Program-made: the position numbers and the translations under genes
Notes under the pieces: model-generated
What the model was told of the DNA's origin: nothing
The model's database searches: none
What the model saw: the letters and a program-made list of their open reading frames with translations, nothing else
Part shown: piece by piece, positions 18,502 through 27,867 of the stretch
Position numbering within the stretch: position 1 is the stretch's first letter
How the letters are laid out: each line of letters starts with the position of its first letter
Assembly: GCA_028277725.1 (NCBI GenBank)
Contig: JANQFX010000022.1
Location: forward strand, 1 to 62,171
Direction: 5' to 3'
Length of the DNA: 62,171 bases
Origin: Thiohalocapsa sp.
GTDB taxonomy: Bacteria > Pseudomonadota > Gammaproteobacteria > Chromatiales > Chromatiaceae

Positions 18502-19339
18502 GGTGCGCATGCTTGGCGACGGGCTGCGCCTGCGCTTGGTGACCTCGGCACTGCTGGTGCCGTTGATCGTCGGCGGCATCCTCCTGCTGCCGACCTCGCT
18601 GTTCGCGCTGCTCATTGCGATCGTCGTGCTCTTGGCGACCTGGGAGTGGACGAAGCTCGCGGGTCTCGCGGGTCTCGGTTCTCGGGGCGCGATGGTCGTG
18701 GTCGCTGGTGCCGGGCTGTTGCTGCTCTGGCTCTATCCCCCGCCGCCCGCCTTGGTGCTGGTCCCCACCTGCCTATGGTGGCTCGGCTTCGGCCTGACCA
18801 TGCCCCGCCTGCGGCCGATCCCCATGGCCGATCGCGGTGCGGCAGTGGCGGAACTCGTGCTCGGCTCGATCGTCTTGCTCGCCCCCTGGTTCGCGTTGGT
18901 GACGGTGCACGGCTCAGGGCCTAAAGGTCCACTATTGGTTCTGTCCCTCATGTTTCTGATCTGGGGCGCGGACTCCGCGGCCTATTTCGCGGGTCGCCGC
19001 TTCGGTCGGCGCAAGCTTGCGCCGCGGCTCAGCCCGGGCAAGACCTGGGAGGGCTTCTATGCCGCGTTGGGGATGGCCGCGGTCATCGCCCTGGTGAGTG
19101 GGCTCCTGGTCGGATTGGATCTTGCCGCGGCGGCCGGGTTGATCGTCCTCGGCGTGGTGACGGGTGCGGTCTCGGTGGTCGGGGATCTGTTCGAGAGCTG
19201 GCTCAAGCGCAGACGCGGGCTGAAGGATTCGGGCGCCCTGTTGCCTGGGCATGGCGGCATGCTCGATCGCATCGACAGCATGACCGCGGCGGCGCCGGTC
19301 TTTGCATTGGGTTTGATCTGGTTGGGGTTGGCCGTATGA
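18485..19339 (+). CDS. cdsA: Phosphatidate cytidylyltransferase (CDP-diacylglycerol synthase)
   Basis: This encodes 284 residues from ATG 18485, which overlaps uppS by 17 bases; ATG 18509 is an alternative start. It forms CDP-diacylglycerol, the precursor of all phospholipids, in the inner membrane. Several hydrophobic helices are visible, and the C-terminal signature S-x-x-KR-x4-KD...HGG-x-x-DR is seen as [20 protein letters not shown] followed by GMLDR. The stop overlaps the dxr start (ATGA). Confidence 0.96.
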   Translation: MSSSAEVRMLGDGLRLRLVTSALLVPLIVGGILLLPTSLFALLIAIVVLLATWEWTKLAGLAGLGSRGAMVVVAGAGLLLLWLYPPPPALVLVPTCLWWLGFGLTMPRLRPIPMADRGAAVAELVLGSIVLLAPWFALVTVHGSGPKGPLLVLSLMFLIWGADSAAYFAGRRFGRRKLAPRLSPGKTWEGFYAALGMAAVIALVSGLLVGLDLAAAAGLIVLGVVTGAVSVVGDLFESWLKRRRGLKDSGALLPGHGGMLDRIDSMTAAAPVFALGLIWLGLAV

Positions 19340-20526
19340 AGGGGATCACGATTCTTGGTTCGACGGGGTCCATCGGGGTCAGCACCCTCGATGTCGTCGC
19401 CCGGCATCCCGAGCGCTTCCGCGTCGTCGCGCTGACGGCGCATCGCAATGCCGAGCGGCTCGCCGAGCAGTGTCGGCGCTTTCGGCCCGACTGGGCGGTC
19501 ATGGTAGACGAAGCCGCCGCGGCGGAACTGCGCGACCGGCTTGCCGTCATGGGCGACGCCATGCCACGCATCCTGAGTGGCGCCGACGCCCTGGCGACGG
19601 TGGCCGCGCTAGACGACGTCGAGTACGTGATGGCGGCCATCGTCGGCGCCGCCGGGCTGATGTCCAGCCTGGCCGCCGCGCGTGCCGGCAAGCACCTGCT
19701 GCTTGCAAACAAGGAGGCCCTGGTGGTCGCCGGCGCGCTGCTGATGGACGCGGCGAAGGACAACGGCGCGACCTTGCTCCCCATCGACAGCGAGCACAAC
19801 GCCATCTTCCAGTGCCTGCCGCCCATGCGCGACCGTGGGCTGCCTGAGGCCGGCGTCGATCGAATCCTGCTGACCGCCTCGGGTGGCCCCTTCCGCGACG
19901 CGGACCCCGAGGCGCTGGCGGCGGTCACGCCCGATCAGGCTTGCGCACATCCCAACTGGAGCATGGGGCGGAAGATCTCGGTCGATTCCGCCACGATGAT
20001 GAATAAGGGCCTGGAGATCATCGAGGCCTGCTGGCTATTCGACACCAGACCGCAGCGTATCCAGGTGGTCGTGCATCGCCAGAGCGTCATCCATTCCATG
20101 GTGCAGTACAACGACGGGTCCGTGCTCGCACAGCTCGGCAACCCCGACATGCGAACGCCCATCGCCCATGCGCTCGGCTGGCCGGAACGTATCGAGTCGG
20201 GCGTCGCGCCGCTGGATCTGTTCGAGGTGGCGCGGTTGGACTTCGAGCCACCGGCGCCGGACCGATTCCCCTGCCTCCGGCTGGCCTACCGCGCCGCGGC
20301 CGAGGGTGGCACGGCGCCCGTGGTCCTGAACGCGTCCAATGAGATCGCCGTGGCCGCATTCTTGGATGGGCGCATCGGTTTCACCGACATTGCGCGGGTC
20401 GTCGAGGACAGCATGGACCTGCTGCCTGCCGAGCCGGTGGACCTGAGCGGACTCGACCATGTCCTGAGTGTCGATGCCGCTGCAAGGCAGACGGCGGAAC
20501 AACGCATCGCGGCCATGGTCGCATAG
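19336..20526 (+). CDS. dxr: 1-deoxy-D-xylulose-5-phosphate reductoisomerase
   Basis: The protein has 396 residues. It makes MEP, the committed step of bacterial isoprenoid synthesis, feeding uppS two genes upstream. NADPH-binding GSTGSIG is at residues 8-14; [43 protein letters not shown] and [11 protein letters not shown] provide the metal and substrate residues. It overlaps cdsA by four bases and is six bases from rseP. Confidence 0.98.
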   Translation: MKGITILGSTGSIGVSTLDVVARHPERFRVVALTAHRNAERLAEQCRRFRPDWAVMVDEAAAAELRDRLAVMGDAMPRILSGADALATVAALDDVEYVMAAIVGAAGLMSSLAAARAGKHLLLANKEALVVAGALLMDAAKDNGATLLPIDSEHNAIFQCLPPMRDRGLPEAGVDRILLTASGGPFRDADPEALAAVTPDQACAHPNWSMGRKISVDSATMMNKGLEIIEACWLFDTRPQRIQVVVHRQSVIHSMVQYNDGSVLAQLGNPDMRTPIAHALGWPERIESGVAPLDLFEVARLDFEPPAPDRFPCLRLAYRAAAEGGTAPVVLNASNEIAVAAFLDGRIGFTDIARVVEDSMDLLPAEPVDLSGLDHVLSVDAAARQTAEQRIAAMVA

Positions 20527-20532
20527 CGCACC

Positions 20533-21900
20533 ATGATCGATTTGCTCCTCAGCGTCGCCGCCTTCCTGGTGGCGATCCTCGTCCTGGTGACCATCCACGA
20601 GTTCGGCCACTTCTGGGTCGCGCGTCGTCTGGGTGTGCGTGTGCTGCGGTTCTCCGTCGGCTTCGGTCGTGCCCTCTTCACCTGGAGGCGGCCCGGCGAC
20701 CCCACGGAGTACGTGATTGCCGCGCTGCCCCTCGGTGGCTACGTCAAGATGCTCGACGAGCAGGAAGAGGAGGTCGCCCCCGAGGACCGGCCCTACGCCT
20801 TCAATAATCAGCCCCTCTGGAAGCGCAGCGCCGTCGTTGCGGCCGGCCCGCTGGCGAATTTTCTGCTGGCCATCTTGCTCTACTGGGGGCTGTTGATGGT
20901 GGGCGAGGACGGTCTGCGTCCGGAGGTCGGTAGCGTCGAGCCGGATTCGATTGCGGCGGAGGCTGGCTTTGCGCCCGGCGACGTCGTTTCCTCGGTGGAC
21001 GGGCGCTCGGTGGCGACCTGGGGCAACTTCTGGTTCGCCTTGCTCTCCGCGTCGCTAGGCGGCGGCGATGTTTCAATTGAGGTCATTACCGCCGACGGCC
21101 TGGAAACGGTTCGGGATCTGCCGGCCGACGAGCTCGGCCGGCTCGACCCCGGTCGCGGGTTCCTCGCCGGCGTTGGCCTGCGCAGCCCGGTGCCGAGTCT
21201 GCCCCCGGTGCTGGCCGAGGTGGTGTCTGGAGAGCCCGCCGATGTGGCGGGACTGCGCCCGGGCGATCGCGTCCTGTCGGTGGACGGGGAGCCCGTCGAG
21301 GCATGGGCCGACTTCGTGGAAGTGGTGCGCTCCGGCGCGGGCGAGTCCATGACCCTACTTGTCGCTCGAGACGGCTTCGAGACGGACCTCACCGTGACCC
21401 CGGCCGTCGTCGAGCTCGAGGATGGTCGGAGCGCCGGCCGGATCGGCGCGGGGCCCGTGGTGCCCGATGACCTGTTCGCCGATCTCGAAGTGCGCGTGTA
21501 CTACGGACCGCTGGCGGCGCTGGTCGAGTCGCTACGGCGTGTCGGAGACCTCTCGGTCATGACGCTGCGGATCCTAGGGCGCATGCTGATGGGGACGGCA
21601 TCGATCGAGAATCTCAGCAGTCCCATCGGCATCGCCGACGCGGCGGGCAAGACGGCCAGCTTCGGCATCGAGCCCTACCTTGAGTTCATCGCCCTTCTGA
21701 GCGTCAGCCTGGGGTTGCTGAACCTGCTGCCCATTCCGGTGTTGGACGGAGGGCACTTGTTGTTTTTTGCCGTCGAGGGGGTGCTCGGGCGCCCACTGTC
21801 CGAGGAGGCTCAGGCCTACGGACAGCGCCTGGGGCTCCTCCTGATCGTCGCCTTGATGACTCTGGCTTTCTACGTCGACATCGCCCGGCTCTTGGGCTGA
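20533..21900 (+). CDS. rseP: RIP zinc metalloprotease RseP (site-2 protease)
   Basis: The protein has 455 residues. It cleaves anti-sigma factors such as RseA within the inner membrane. HEFGH (22-26) in the first membrane helix and NLLPIPVLDGGHL near residue 400 form the zinc site. Two PDZ domains occupy the periplasmic part (about 125-200 with IAAEAGFAPGDVVSSVDG; about 215-290 with PADVAGLRPGDRVLSVDG). It lies between dxr and bamA, the common gammaproteobacterial order. Confidence 0.97.
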   Translation: MIDLLLSVAAFLVAILVLVTIHEFGHFWVARRLGVRVLRFSVGFGRALFTWRRPGDPTEYVIAALPLGGYVKMLDEQEEEVAPEDRPYAFNNQPLWKRSAVVAAGPLANFLLAILLYWGLLMVGEDGLRPEVGSVEPDSIAAEAGFAPGDVVSSVDGRSVATWGNFWFALLSASLGGGDVSIEVITADGLETVRDLPADELGRLDPGRGFLAGVGLRSPVPSLPPVLAEVVSGEPADVAGLRPGDRVLSVDGEPVEAWADFVEVVRSGAGESMTLLVARDGFETDLTVTPAVVELEDGRSAGRIGAGPVVPDDLFADLEVRVYYGPLAALVESLRRVGDLSVMTLRILGRMLMGTASIENLSSPIGIADAAGKTASFGIEPYLEFIALLSVSLGLLNLLPIPVLDGGHLLFFAVEGVLGRPLSEEAQAYGQRLGLLLIVALMTLAFYVDIARLLG

Positions 21901-21921
21901 GGGCGGTGCTTGCCCTATACT
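21892..21921 (+). promoter_or_regulatory. Possible promoter for bamA
   Basis: TTGGGC (21892-21897, inside the rseP 3' end), an 18-base spacer and TATACT (21916-21921) could start a bamA transcript with a leader of about 220 bases. The rseP-bamA gap (21901-22145) otherwise shows no gene, and I see no convincing sigma-E motif. Confidence 0.3.
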
Positions 21922-22145
21922 CTTCCCTCTGGTCGGGGGTGGTGCGTCGAGTGTATCGATGTGTGCGTTTTTGCAACGGTCGTCGCCGGCCGTGATGGAC
22001 TCCAGCACGCCCCGTCGCGGCCTCGCGCATTCCAGCCTTATCGGACCGCGGGGTCCTGTTCCACAGCATGCTGCGGGCGACTCGTCCGCGTCTTTTCAGC
22101 GTTTGGTCGGTTGCACGATGCGATGGCCGACCCGTCGGGGGTAGA

Positions 22146-24479
22146 GTGACACAAGCCAACGCCCAAGTCGTCCGCGGGGCGCGCGGTATCCTGGGGCTGC
22201 TACTGGCGGCCTGCCTCTTTGCCGGTGCGGCATCGGCGCAGACGTTCCAGATCGCCGACATCAGGGTCGAAGGTCTCCAGCGCATTGCTGCTGGTACCGT
22301 CTTCAACTACCTGCCCGTCCAGGTCGGCGATACCGTAGAGGATGGCATCACGGCACAGATCATCCGCACGCTCTACGGCACCGGCTTCTTCGATGACGTG
22401 GCCGTGGAGCGCGACGGTGATGTGCTGGTGATCGCGGTGCGAGAACGCCCGGCCGTCGCCGAGATCTCCATCGAGGGCAACAAGTCCCTCGACACCAAGG
22501 TGCTCAAGGAGGGGCTTGCCGAGGTGGGTCTGCAGGAAGGCCGGGTCTTCGATCCATCGGTGCTCGACCGTATCGAACAAGAGCTGCAGCGACAGTACTT
22601 TGCGTCCGGCAAGTATGGCGTTGGCATCGAGTCGACCGTCTCGCCGTTGGAGCGCAATCGAGTTGCGGTCCGCATCGAGATCGACGAGGGACTAACTGCC
22701 CGGTTGAAGCAGATCAACATCGTCGGCAACGAGGCCTTCTCGGACAAAGAACTGCTCAAGCAGTTCAAGCTCGGCAAGACCAACTGGCTCTCGTTCTACA
22801 CCAAGAACGATCGCTATTCCAAACAGGAGCTTGCCGGCGACCTGGAGTCGCTGCGCTCGTTCTACCTCGATCGCGGTTTCATCGAGTTCGAGATCACCTC
22901 GACGCAGGTCTCCATCAGCCCCGACAAGAACGACATCTACCTCACCATCGCAGTGAAGGAAGGGCCGGTCTATCGGGTCGGCGACATCCAGCTGGCGGGC
23001 GAACCCTCGGTGCCAGCAGCGCAGCTGTTCCCGCTGATCCACATGCGCCGTGGCGAGATCTACTCCCGGAAGACGGCGACCGAAAGCGCGGAGCGCATCT
23101 CCACTGCCCTCGGCGAAGAAGGCTATGCCTTCGCCAACGTGAACGCCGCGCCGGAAGTGGATGCGGATACCAACACCGTTGTCGTGACCTTCTTCATCGA
23201 TCCAGGCAACCGCGTCTACGTGCGCCGCATCAACATGCAGGGCAACACGCGCACACGAGACGAGGTCCTGCGCCGCGAAATGCGCCAGCTCGAGACGGCC
23301 TGGTTCTCGACCGAACTCGTAAAGCGTTCTCGTGAGCGCCTGCAGCGTCTCGGATACTTCGATTCTGTCAACATCGAAACGCCGGCCGTCCCCGGCACCG
23401 CGGACCAGGTCGACATCGACGTGTCGGTCAAGGAGAAGGCGTCTGGCAACCTGATGGCGGGTATCGGCTTCTCGCAGTCGCAGGGGCTCATTTTCAATAC
23501 CAGCATTAGCCAGAACAACTTCCTTGGAACCGGTAAGCGGGTCGCGTTCGCGCTGAATACGAGCCGCACGACCCAGCAATATCGGCTGGCCTACACGAAT
23601 CCGTACTACACCATCGACGGTATCAGTCGCGGGTTCGACGTGAGCTACCAGTCGACGGACTTCGATCAGTTGATCGGCGCCGACTACTCCACAGATGTCG
23701 GCCGAGCGGCGATCAACTTCGGCCTCCCCATCTCCGACACCGCGCGCGCGGGACTCGGCGCTTACTACCAGTACACCAAGTTCTTCGCCGGCTTCTCCCT
23801 GCTCGCACAGGATTTCGTGGCGGAGAACGGTGACGTCTTCAATGATTTCTTCCTCACTGCCAGTTACGTCAACGACAAGCGCGACTCCGCGGTCTTCCCC
23901 ACCAGAGGCTCGCTGAACACGCTTTTCGGAGAGATCTCGATCCCCGGCAGCGATCTCCAGTACTACCGGCTGACCTACAGCGGTCGCAAGTACGTTCCCC
24001 TGGCCCGGCGCCTCACCTTGGCCCTGTCGGGCGAACTTGGCTACGGCGACGGGTATGGCGACACCAAGGATATGCCCTTCTTCGAGAACTTCTATGCGGG
24101 CGGCCCGAGGAGCGTACGTGGCTTCAGGGCCAATACCCTGGGACCACGCGAGACCACGCTGGACGAAGACCCGGTCGGCGGCAACATGAAGCTGGTGGGG
24201 AGTGTCGAGATCTATGCGCCACCCCCTCTGGGCGGCAAGTTCCAGGACACGGTTCGCGTGGGAGCCTTCCTCGATTTCGGCAACGTCTGGTGGACGCCCG
24301 ATAGCGATCTCGTCGTGCCTACCGGGTTCGATCTGGGTGACTTGCGCTATTCCACCGGCCTGTCCTTCGCCTGGCTCTCGCCCGTCGGGGCGCTGTCCCT
24401 GAGTGTGGCCTACCCCTTGAAGTCAGAGGAGCAGGACGAAGAGCAGGTCTTCCAGTTCACCTTCGGTCAGACCTTCTGA
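22146..24479 (+). CDS. bamA: Outer membrane protein assembly factor BamA
   Basis: This encodes 777 residues from GTG 22146, chosen because GGGGG is just upstream and the product begins with a proper signal peptide (ILGLLLAACLFAGAASA followed by QTFQIADIRV). ATG 22068 is in frame but would bury the signal peptide. Five POTRA domains (about 25-420) precede a 16-strand barrel; YSVDG-type POTRA starts, GAGFSQSQG-like barrel entry (MAGIGFSQSQGLIF), the VRGF loop motif in GGPRSVRGFRAN and a C-terminal Phe (FTFGQTF) are seen. BamA inserts outer-membrane proteins. It overlaps skp by one base. Confidence 0.97.
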   Translation: MTQANAQVVRGARGILGLLLAACLFAGAASAQTFQIADIRVEGLQRIAAGTVFNYLPVQVGDTVEDGITAQIIRTLYGTGFFDDVAVERDGDVLVIAVRERPAVAEISIEGNKSLDTKVLKEGLAEVGLQEGRVFDPSVLDRIEQELQRQYFASGKYGVGIESTVSPLERNRVAVRIEIDEGLTARLKQINIVGNEAFSDKELLKQFKLGKTNWLSFYTKNDRYSKQELAGDLESLRSFYLDRGFIEFEITSTQVSISPDKNDIYLTIAVKEGPVYRVGDIQLAGEPSVPAAQLFPLIHMRRGEIYSRKTATESAERISTALGEEGYAFANVNAAPEVDADTNTVVVTFFIDPGNRVYVRRINMQGNTRTRDEVLRREMRQLETAWFSTELVKRSRERLQRLGYFDSVNIETPAVPGTADQVDIDVSVKEKASGNLMAGIGFSQSQGLIFNTSISQNNFLGTGKRVAFALNTSRTTQQYRLAYTNPYYTIDGISRGFDVSYQSTDFDQLIGADYSTDVGRAAINFGLPISDTARAGLGAYYQYTKFFAGFSLLAQDFVAENGDVFNDFFLTASYVNDKRDSAVFPTRGSLNTLFGEISIPGSDLQYYRLTYSGRKYVPLARRLTLALSGELGYGDGYGDTKDMPFFENFYAGGPRSVRGFRANTLGPRETTLDEDPVGGNMKLVGSVEIYAPPPLGGKFQDTVRVGAFLDFGNVWWTPDSDLVVPTGFDLGDLRYSTGLSFAWLSPVGALSLSVAYPLKSEEQDEEQVFQFTFGQTF

Positions 24480-25096
24480 TGACTCGACTGCGTATCGAAT
24501 TCGCACTCGCCACGGTCCTCGGCTGCGCTGGTCCGGTTTGGAGTCAGGGCGGGAGCGAGACCGGCCCCGGGGCGGACAGGGAGCCTATCGGTGCATCGAC
24601 CCAAGCCTCCCCGTCGTCCCAAGCGTCGCAATCCGTGCCCGGCCCGGCATCCCCATTCAGCATCGCTGTCATCGACCCGAACCGCGTCGTCGAGGAGTCG
24701 CCGCAGTATGAGCAGGCGCGGCGGACCCTGAGCGCCGAGGTCGCGGAGCGCGAGGCCGAACTCGTCGATCAGCAGGACAGCATCGACCGTCTGCAGGACA
24801 AGCTCGAACGGGATGGAACCTTGATGAGCGAGGAGGAGCTCAAGCGCCTGCAGAACGATATCCGTGCCCGAAACCGACGGCTGCGCTACGCCAAGGCGGA
24901 GTTGCAGGAGGATTTCGCACTGCGTCAGAGCGAGCTGCGCACCAAGCTCGTGAAGCAGGTGGAGGAAGTCGTCCGCCAGATTGCGCGTGAGAAGAAGATC
25001 GACCTCATCGTCAGCGAGGGCGTGGTCTACTTCAGCGACCGCATCGACATCTCCGCCGACGTCGTCGAGCGTCTGACCCAGGAATTCAACAAGTGA
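24479..25096 (+). CDS. skp: Periplasmic chaperone Skp/OmpH
   Basis: This encodes 205 residues with a signal peptide (about 1-22, ending VWSQ). Unusually, a low-complexity Ser/Pro/Gly linker (23-60) precedes the OmpH domain, which begins SIAVIDPNRVVEESPQY. The long charged coiled-coil helices (about 75-165) are the 'tentacles', and the end EKKIDLIVSEGVVYFSDRIDIS is typical. It holds unfolded outer-membrane proteins for BamA, encoded immediately upstream with a TGATG overlap. Confidence 0.92.
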   Translation: MTRLRIEFALATVLGCAGPVWSQGGSETGPGADREPIGASTQASPSSQASQSVPGPASPFSIAVIDPNRVVEESPQYEQARRTLSAEVAEREAELVDQQDSIDRLQDKLERDGTLMSEEELKRLQNDIRARNRRLRYAKAELQEDFALRQSELRTKLVKQVEEVVRQIAREKKIDLIVSEGVVYFSDRIDISADVVERLTQEFNK

Positions 25097-25137
25097 TGAC
25101 GACCAGCACCTCGGTCGCCACTGCCGGACGCTGACCC

Positions 25138-26238
25138 GTGTCCACCGTTCCCGCCAGTCATATCGCAGCCCGGATCGGTGCCGAGCTTCGGGGTGCCGAT
25201 GTTCCCCTCACCCGGGTCTCCCCGCTTTCCAAGGCCGGTCCCGACAGTCTGAGCTTCCTCGCGAGCGCACGCTATCGCGCCGCGCTGTCTGAGACGCGAG
25301 CGGGGGCCGTCATCGTCAAGGCGAAGGACGCAGACCGGGCGCCTTGCGCGGTACTGGTGGTCGAGAATCCGGAACTCGCCTTCGCCGAGGCCGTCTCGGT
25401 GCTCCATCCCCGGCCGGTGCCGCAGCCCGGCGTCCATCCGAGCGCGGTGGTCCATGCGAGTGCCCGGCTGGATGCGTCCGCGTCGGTGGGCCCGCTGTGC
25501 GTTATCGAGGCGGATGTGGAGCTCGGCGCCGGCGTCGAGCTCGGGCCCCACTGCGTTGTCGGCGCCGGCTCCAGCATCGGCCCGGATTCGCGCCTGGTCG
25601 GCAACGTCATGGTCTGCAGCGGGTCGATCATCGGCGCGCGTGCCCTGTTACACCCCGGTGCGGTCATCGGCAGGGAGGGCTTCGGTTTCGCCCGCGACGG
25701 CGATCGCTGGGTGCGGGTGCCACAAGTCGGCAGGGTCCGCCTCGGCAACGACGTCGAGGTGGGCGCCAATTCCGCTGTCGATCGCGGAGCCATCGAGGAC
25801 ACGGTGATCGGCGATGGAGTCAAGATCGATAGCCTCATCCAAATCGGCCACAACGTCTCAATCGGCGAGCATACGGCCATGGCCGCCTGCTCCGGCATCT
25901 CCGGCTCCACCCGCATCGGTCGACGCTGCACCATCGCCGGCGCGGTCGGTATGGCTGGGCACCTGGAGATCGGCGACGACGTGCACTTCACCGGCATGGC
26001 CATGGTGACCCGCTCGCAGACCGTGCCTGGCGTGTACAGCAGCGGAATACCCGCCATGCCCAACGCCGATTGGCGTCATACCATCGCCAGGTTGAAGCGG
26101 CTCGATGCCCTGAGCGACCGTGTCAAGCAACTCGAGGCGACCGTGCGTGCGCTCGACGCAGCCCGCGACGGTGCGGACAACGAAGAAGGTGCGGACAACG
26201 AAGAACAAGTATTGGATCGGGAGCAGGACCAGCCCTAA
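25138..26238 (+). CDS. lpxD: UDP-3-O-acyl-glucosamine N-acyltransferase
   Basis: This encodes 366 residues from GTG 25138. It adds the second acyl chain in lipid A synthesis. An N-terminal uridine-binding domain (1-105) is followed by a left-handed beta helix of hexapeptide repeats (about 105-310), with the catalytic histidine region IQIGHNVSIGEHTAMAACSG, and a C-terminal helix. The family end is extended by an acidic tail with a duplicated GADNEE. It lies between skp and fabZ as in most relatives, but with a long gap before fabZ. Confidence 0.96.
   Translation: MSTVPASHIAARIGAELRGADVPLTRVSPLSKAGPDSLSFLASARYRAALSETRAGAVIVKAKDADRAPCAVLVVENPELAFAEAVSVLHPRPVPQPGVHPSAVVHASARLDASASVGPLCVIEADVELGAGVELGPHCVVGAGSSIGPDSRLVGNVMVCSGSIIGARALLHPGAVIGREGFGFARDGDRWVRVPQVGRVRLGNDVEVGANSAVDRGAIEDTVIGDGVKIDSLIQIGHNVSIGEHTAMAACSGISGSTRIGRRCTIAGAVGMAGHLEIGDDVHFTGMAMVTRSQTVPGVYSSGIPAMPNADWRHTIARLKRLDALSDRVKQLEATVRALDAARDGADNEEGADNEEQVLDREQDQP
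26171..26206. repeat. 18-bp perfect-but-one tandem duplication in lpxD
   Basis: Two copies, 26171-26188 and 26189-26206, differ only in their last base. They duplicate the residues GADNEE in the acidic LpxD tail. The duplication keeps the frame and lies outside the catalytic fold, so it is probably neutral. Confidence 0.7.
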
Positions 26239-26649
26239 GCGGTTGGAGAGAGACAAGTGTCCTAAAGGGACGGATGCTCGGTCGTCCGCGCGACGACGGC
26301 GTATGTAGCGGAGCTCCCCAACCAGGGGGCCTATTCACCGGCAGACATCGCGTCGATGCGGATTCCTGCATCGGCGTCCCTATGACCCACCGGGCAGACA
26401 TCGACCGAATCGAGGGGAGCACCCAGGTGTTCGGCGCTGCTCGCCAGGCGCAGGGCCATGGGCTGTCCGGTGTCCAGGCAACACTCGTCCTAAGCCGCAT
26501 GATCGCCGACCCCGCCGGGCGATAGCGAGTGTGCGATTATCTCGGCCGGGGCCATGGTGCTGGAGGCTCGAGCTCCCTTAACGGGCCGCGATCGGCGGCC
26601 AAGACGACCCATCCCGGCCCCAAGCAGCCCGGGACCCCTGGAGGCAGCA
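26239..26649 (+). other. 411-base lpxD-fabZ gap without a convincing gene
   Basis: This is unusually long for a junction that is normally tight. Two stem-loops are visible: CGATGC/GCATCG around 26353-26372, and GGCCGC (26584-26589)/GCGGCC (26595-26600) with a five-base loop about 50 bases before fabZ. A 47-codon frame from ATG 26382 has no ribosome-binding site and is not called. It may hold an internal promoter for fabZ-lpxAB-rnhB. Confidence 0.4.
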
Positions 26650-27093
26650 TTGATCTCGATGGACATTCACAGGGTGCTGAGCCTACTGCCGCACCGCTAC
26701 CCCTTCCTGTTGGTCGACAAAGTTCTGGAATTCGAACTGAATCAGCGCCTGCTGGGGCTCAAGAACGTCAGCATCAACGAACCCTTTTTCACCGGCCACT
26801 TCCCGGTACGCCCGGTCATGCCCGGCGTGTTGATCATCGAGGCCCTGGCCCAGGCGACGGGGTTGCTGGCGATGGCGTCGCGCCCCGAGGAAATCAACGA
26901 GAAGACGCTCTATTACTTCGTCGGCATCGACAAGGCGCGCTTCAAGCAGCCGGTCGAGCCGGGCGATCAGCTCCTGCTCGAGGTCGACGTCCTCAATGTC
27001 AAGCGGGGCATCTGGAAGTTCTCCGGCGAGGCCCGGGTCGATGACAAGGCCGTTGCCACCGCCGAGATCATGTGTACGGCACGGGATTTCTGA
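26650..27093 (+). CDS. fabZ: 3-hydroxyacyl-[acyl-carrier-protein] dehydratase FabZ
   Basis: This encodes 147 residues from TTG 26650, chosen because GGAGG (26640-26644) lies five bases upstream; ATG 26659, 14 bases away, would remove three residues. FabZ dehydrates 3-hydroxyacyl-ACP in fatty-acid elongation and competes with LpxA for hydroxymyristoyl-ACP. The hot-dog fold motifs [14 protein letters not shown] and [20 protein letters not shown] carry the catalytic His50 and Glu64. Three bases separate it from lpxA. Confidence 0.96.
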   Translation: MISMDIHRVLSLLPHRYPFLLVDKVLEFELNQRLLGLKNVSINEPFFTGHFPVRPVMPGVLIIEALAQATGLLAMASRPEEINEKTLYYFVGIDKARFKQPVEPGDQLLLEVDVLNVKRGIWKFSGEARVDDKAVATAEIMCTARDF

Positions 27094-27096
27094 TCC

Positions 27097-27867
27097 TTGA
27101 TCCATTCAAGCGCCATCGTCGACCCGTCGGCGCGGCTCGCCGCGGATGTCGAGATCGGCCCCTTCGCGGTTATCGGCGCCGACGTCGAGCTGGGTGCCGG
27201 TTGCAACATCGGTCCGCATGCGGTGCTGCGCGGACCGGCCAGCATCGGTGCCGGGACGCGGGTGTTCCAGTTCGCCTCCGTCGGCGAAGATCCCCAGGAC
27301 AAGAAGTACGCGGGTGAGCGCACCTGGCTGCGTGTCGGTGAGCGCAACGTCATCCGGGAATTCGCGACTGTGCATCGTGGCACCGCCCAGGACAAGGGCG
27401 AGACCCGGATCGGTGACGACAATCTGCTCATGGCCTACACCCATGTCGCCCACGACTGCATCATCGGCAACAACGTCATCCTGGCCAACGCGGCCTCCCT
27501 CGGTGGTCATGTGGAGGTCCAGGATTGGGTCATCCTCGGCGGCTTCAGCATCGTGCATCAGTTCTGCCAGATCGGTGCCCACAGTTTCAGCGGCATGGGG
27601 AGTGTCATCGGCAAGGATGTTCCGCCGTTCCTGACCGTCAGCGGGCACCCGGCGGTGCCGCGCGGGATCAACGCCGAGGGCCTGCGTCGGCGCGCCTTCC
27701 CGGCCGAGACCATCGCCGCGCTACGCCGGGCCTACCGCTATCTGTATCTCAGCAATCTGAAGCTGGCCGACGCGCTCGACCAGATCCGTGAGTTGGCCAA
27801 AACGGCTCCGGAGCTGGGTCGGCTCGTGGACTTCGTGGCCGACAGCAACCGCAGTATCGTGCGGTGA
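27097..27867 (+). CDS. lpxA: UDP-N-acetylglucosamine O-acyltransferase
   Basis: This encodes 256 residues from TTG 27097 (read as Met-Ile-His-Ser-Ser-Ala). It catalyses the first step of lipid A synthesis. Hexapeptide repeats form the left-handed beta helix (about 1-190), and the catalytic histidine lies in YTHVAHDCIIGNNVILANAA. The C-terminal helical domain contains the REL/DFV segments expected of the family. It overlaps lpxB by four bases (GTGA). Confidence 0.96.
   Translation: MIHSSAIVDPSARLAADVEIGPFAVIGADVELGAGCNIGPHAVLRGPASIGAGTRVFQFASVGEDPQDKKYAGERTWLRVGERNVIREFATVHRGTAQDKGETRIGDDNLLMAYTHVAHDCIIGNNVILANAASLGGHVEVQDWVILGGFSIVHQFCQIGAHSFSGMGSVIGKDVPPFLTVSGHPAVPRGINAEGLRRRAFPAETIAALRRAYRYLYLSNLKLADALDQIRELAKTAPELGRLVDFVADSNRSIVR

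Noticed and set aside
26382..26525. Small plus-strand frame between lpxD and fabZ
   Set aside because: No ribosome-binding site, no recognisable sequence, and it starts inside a longer shadow frame.
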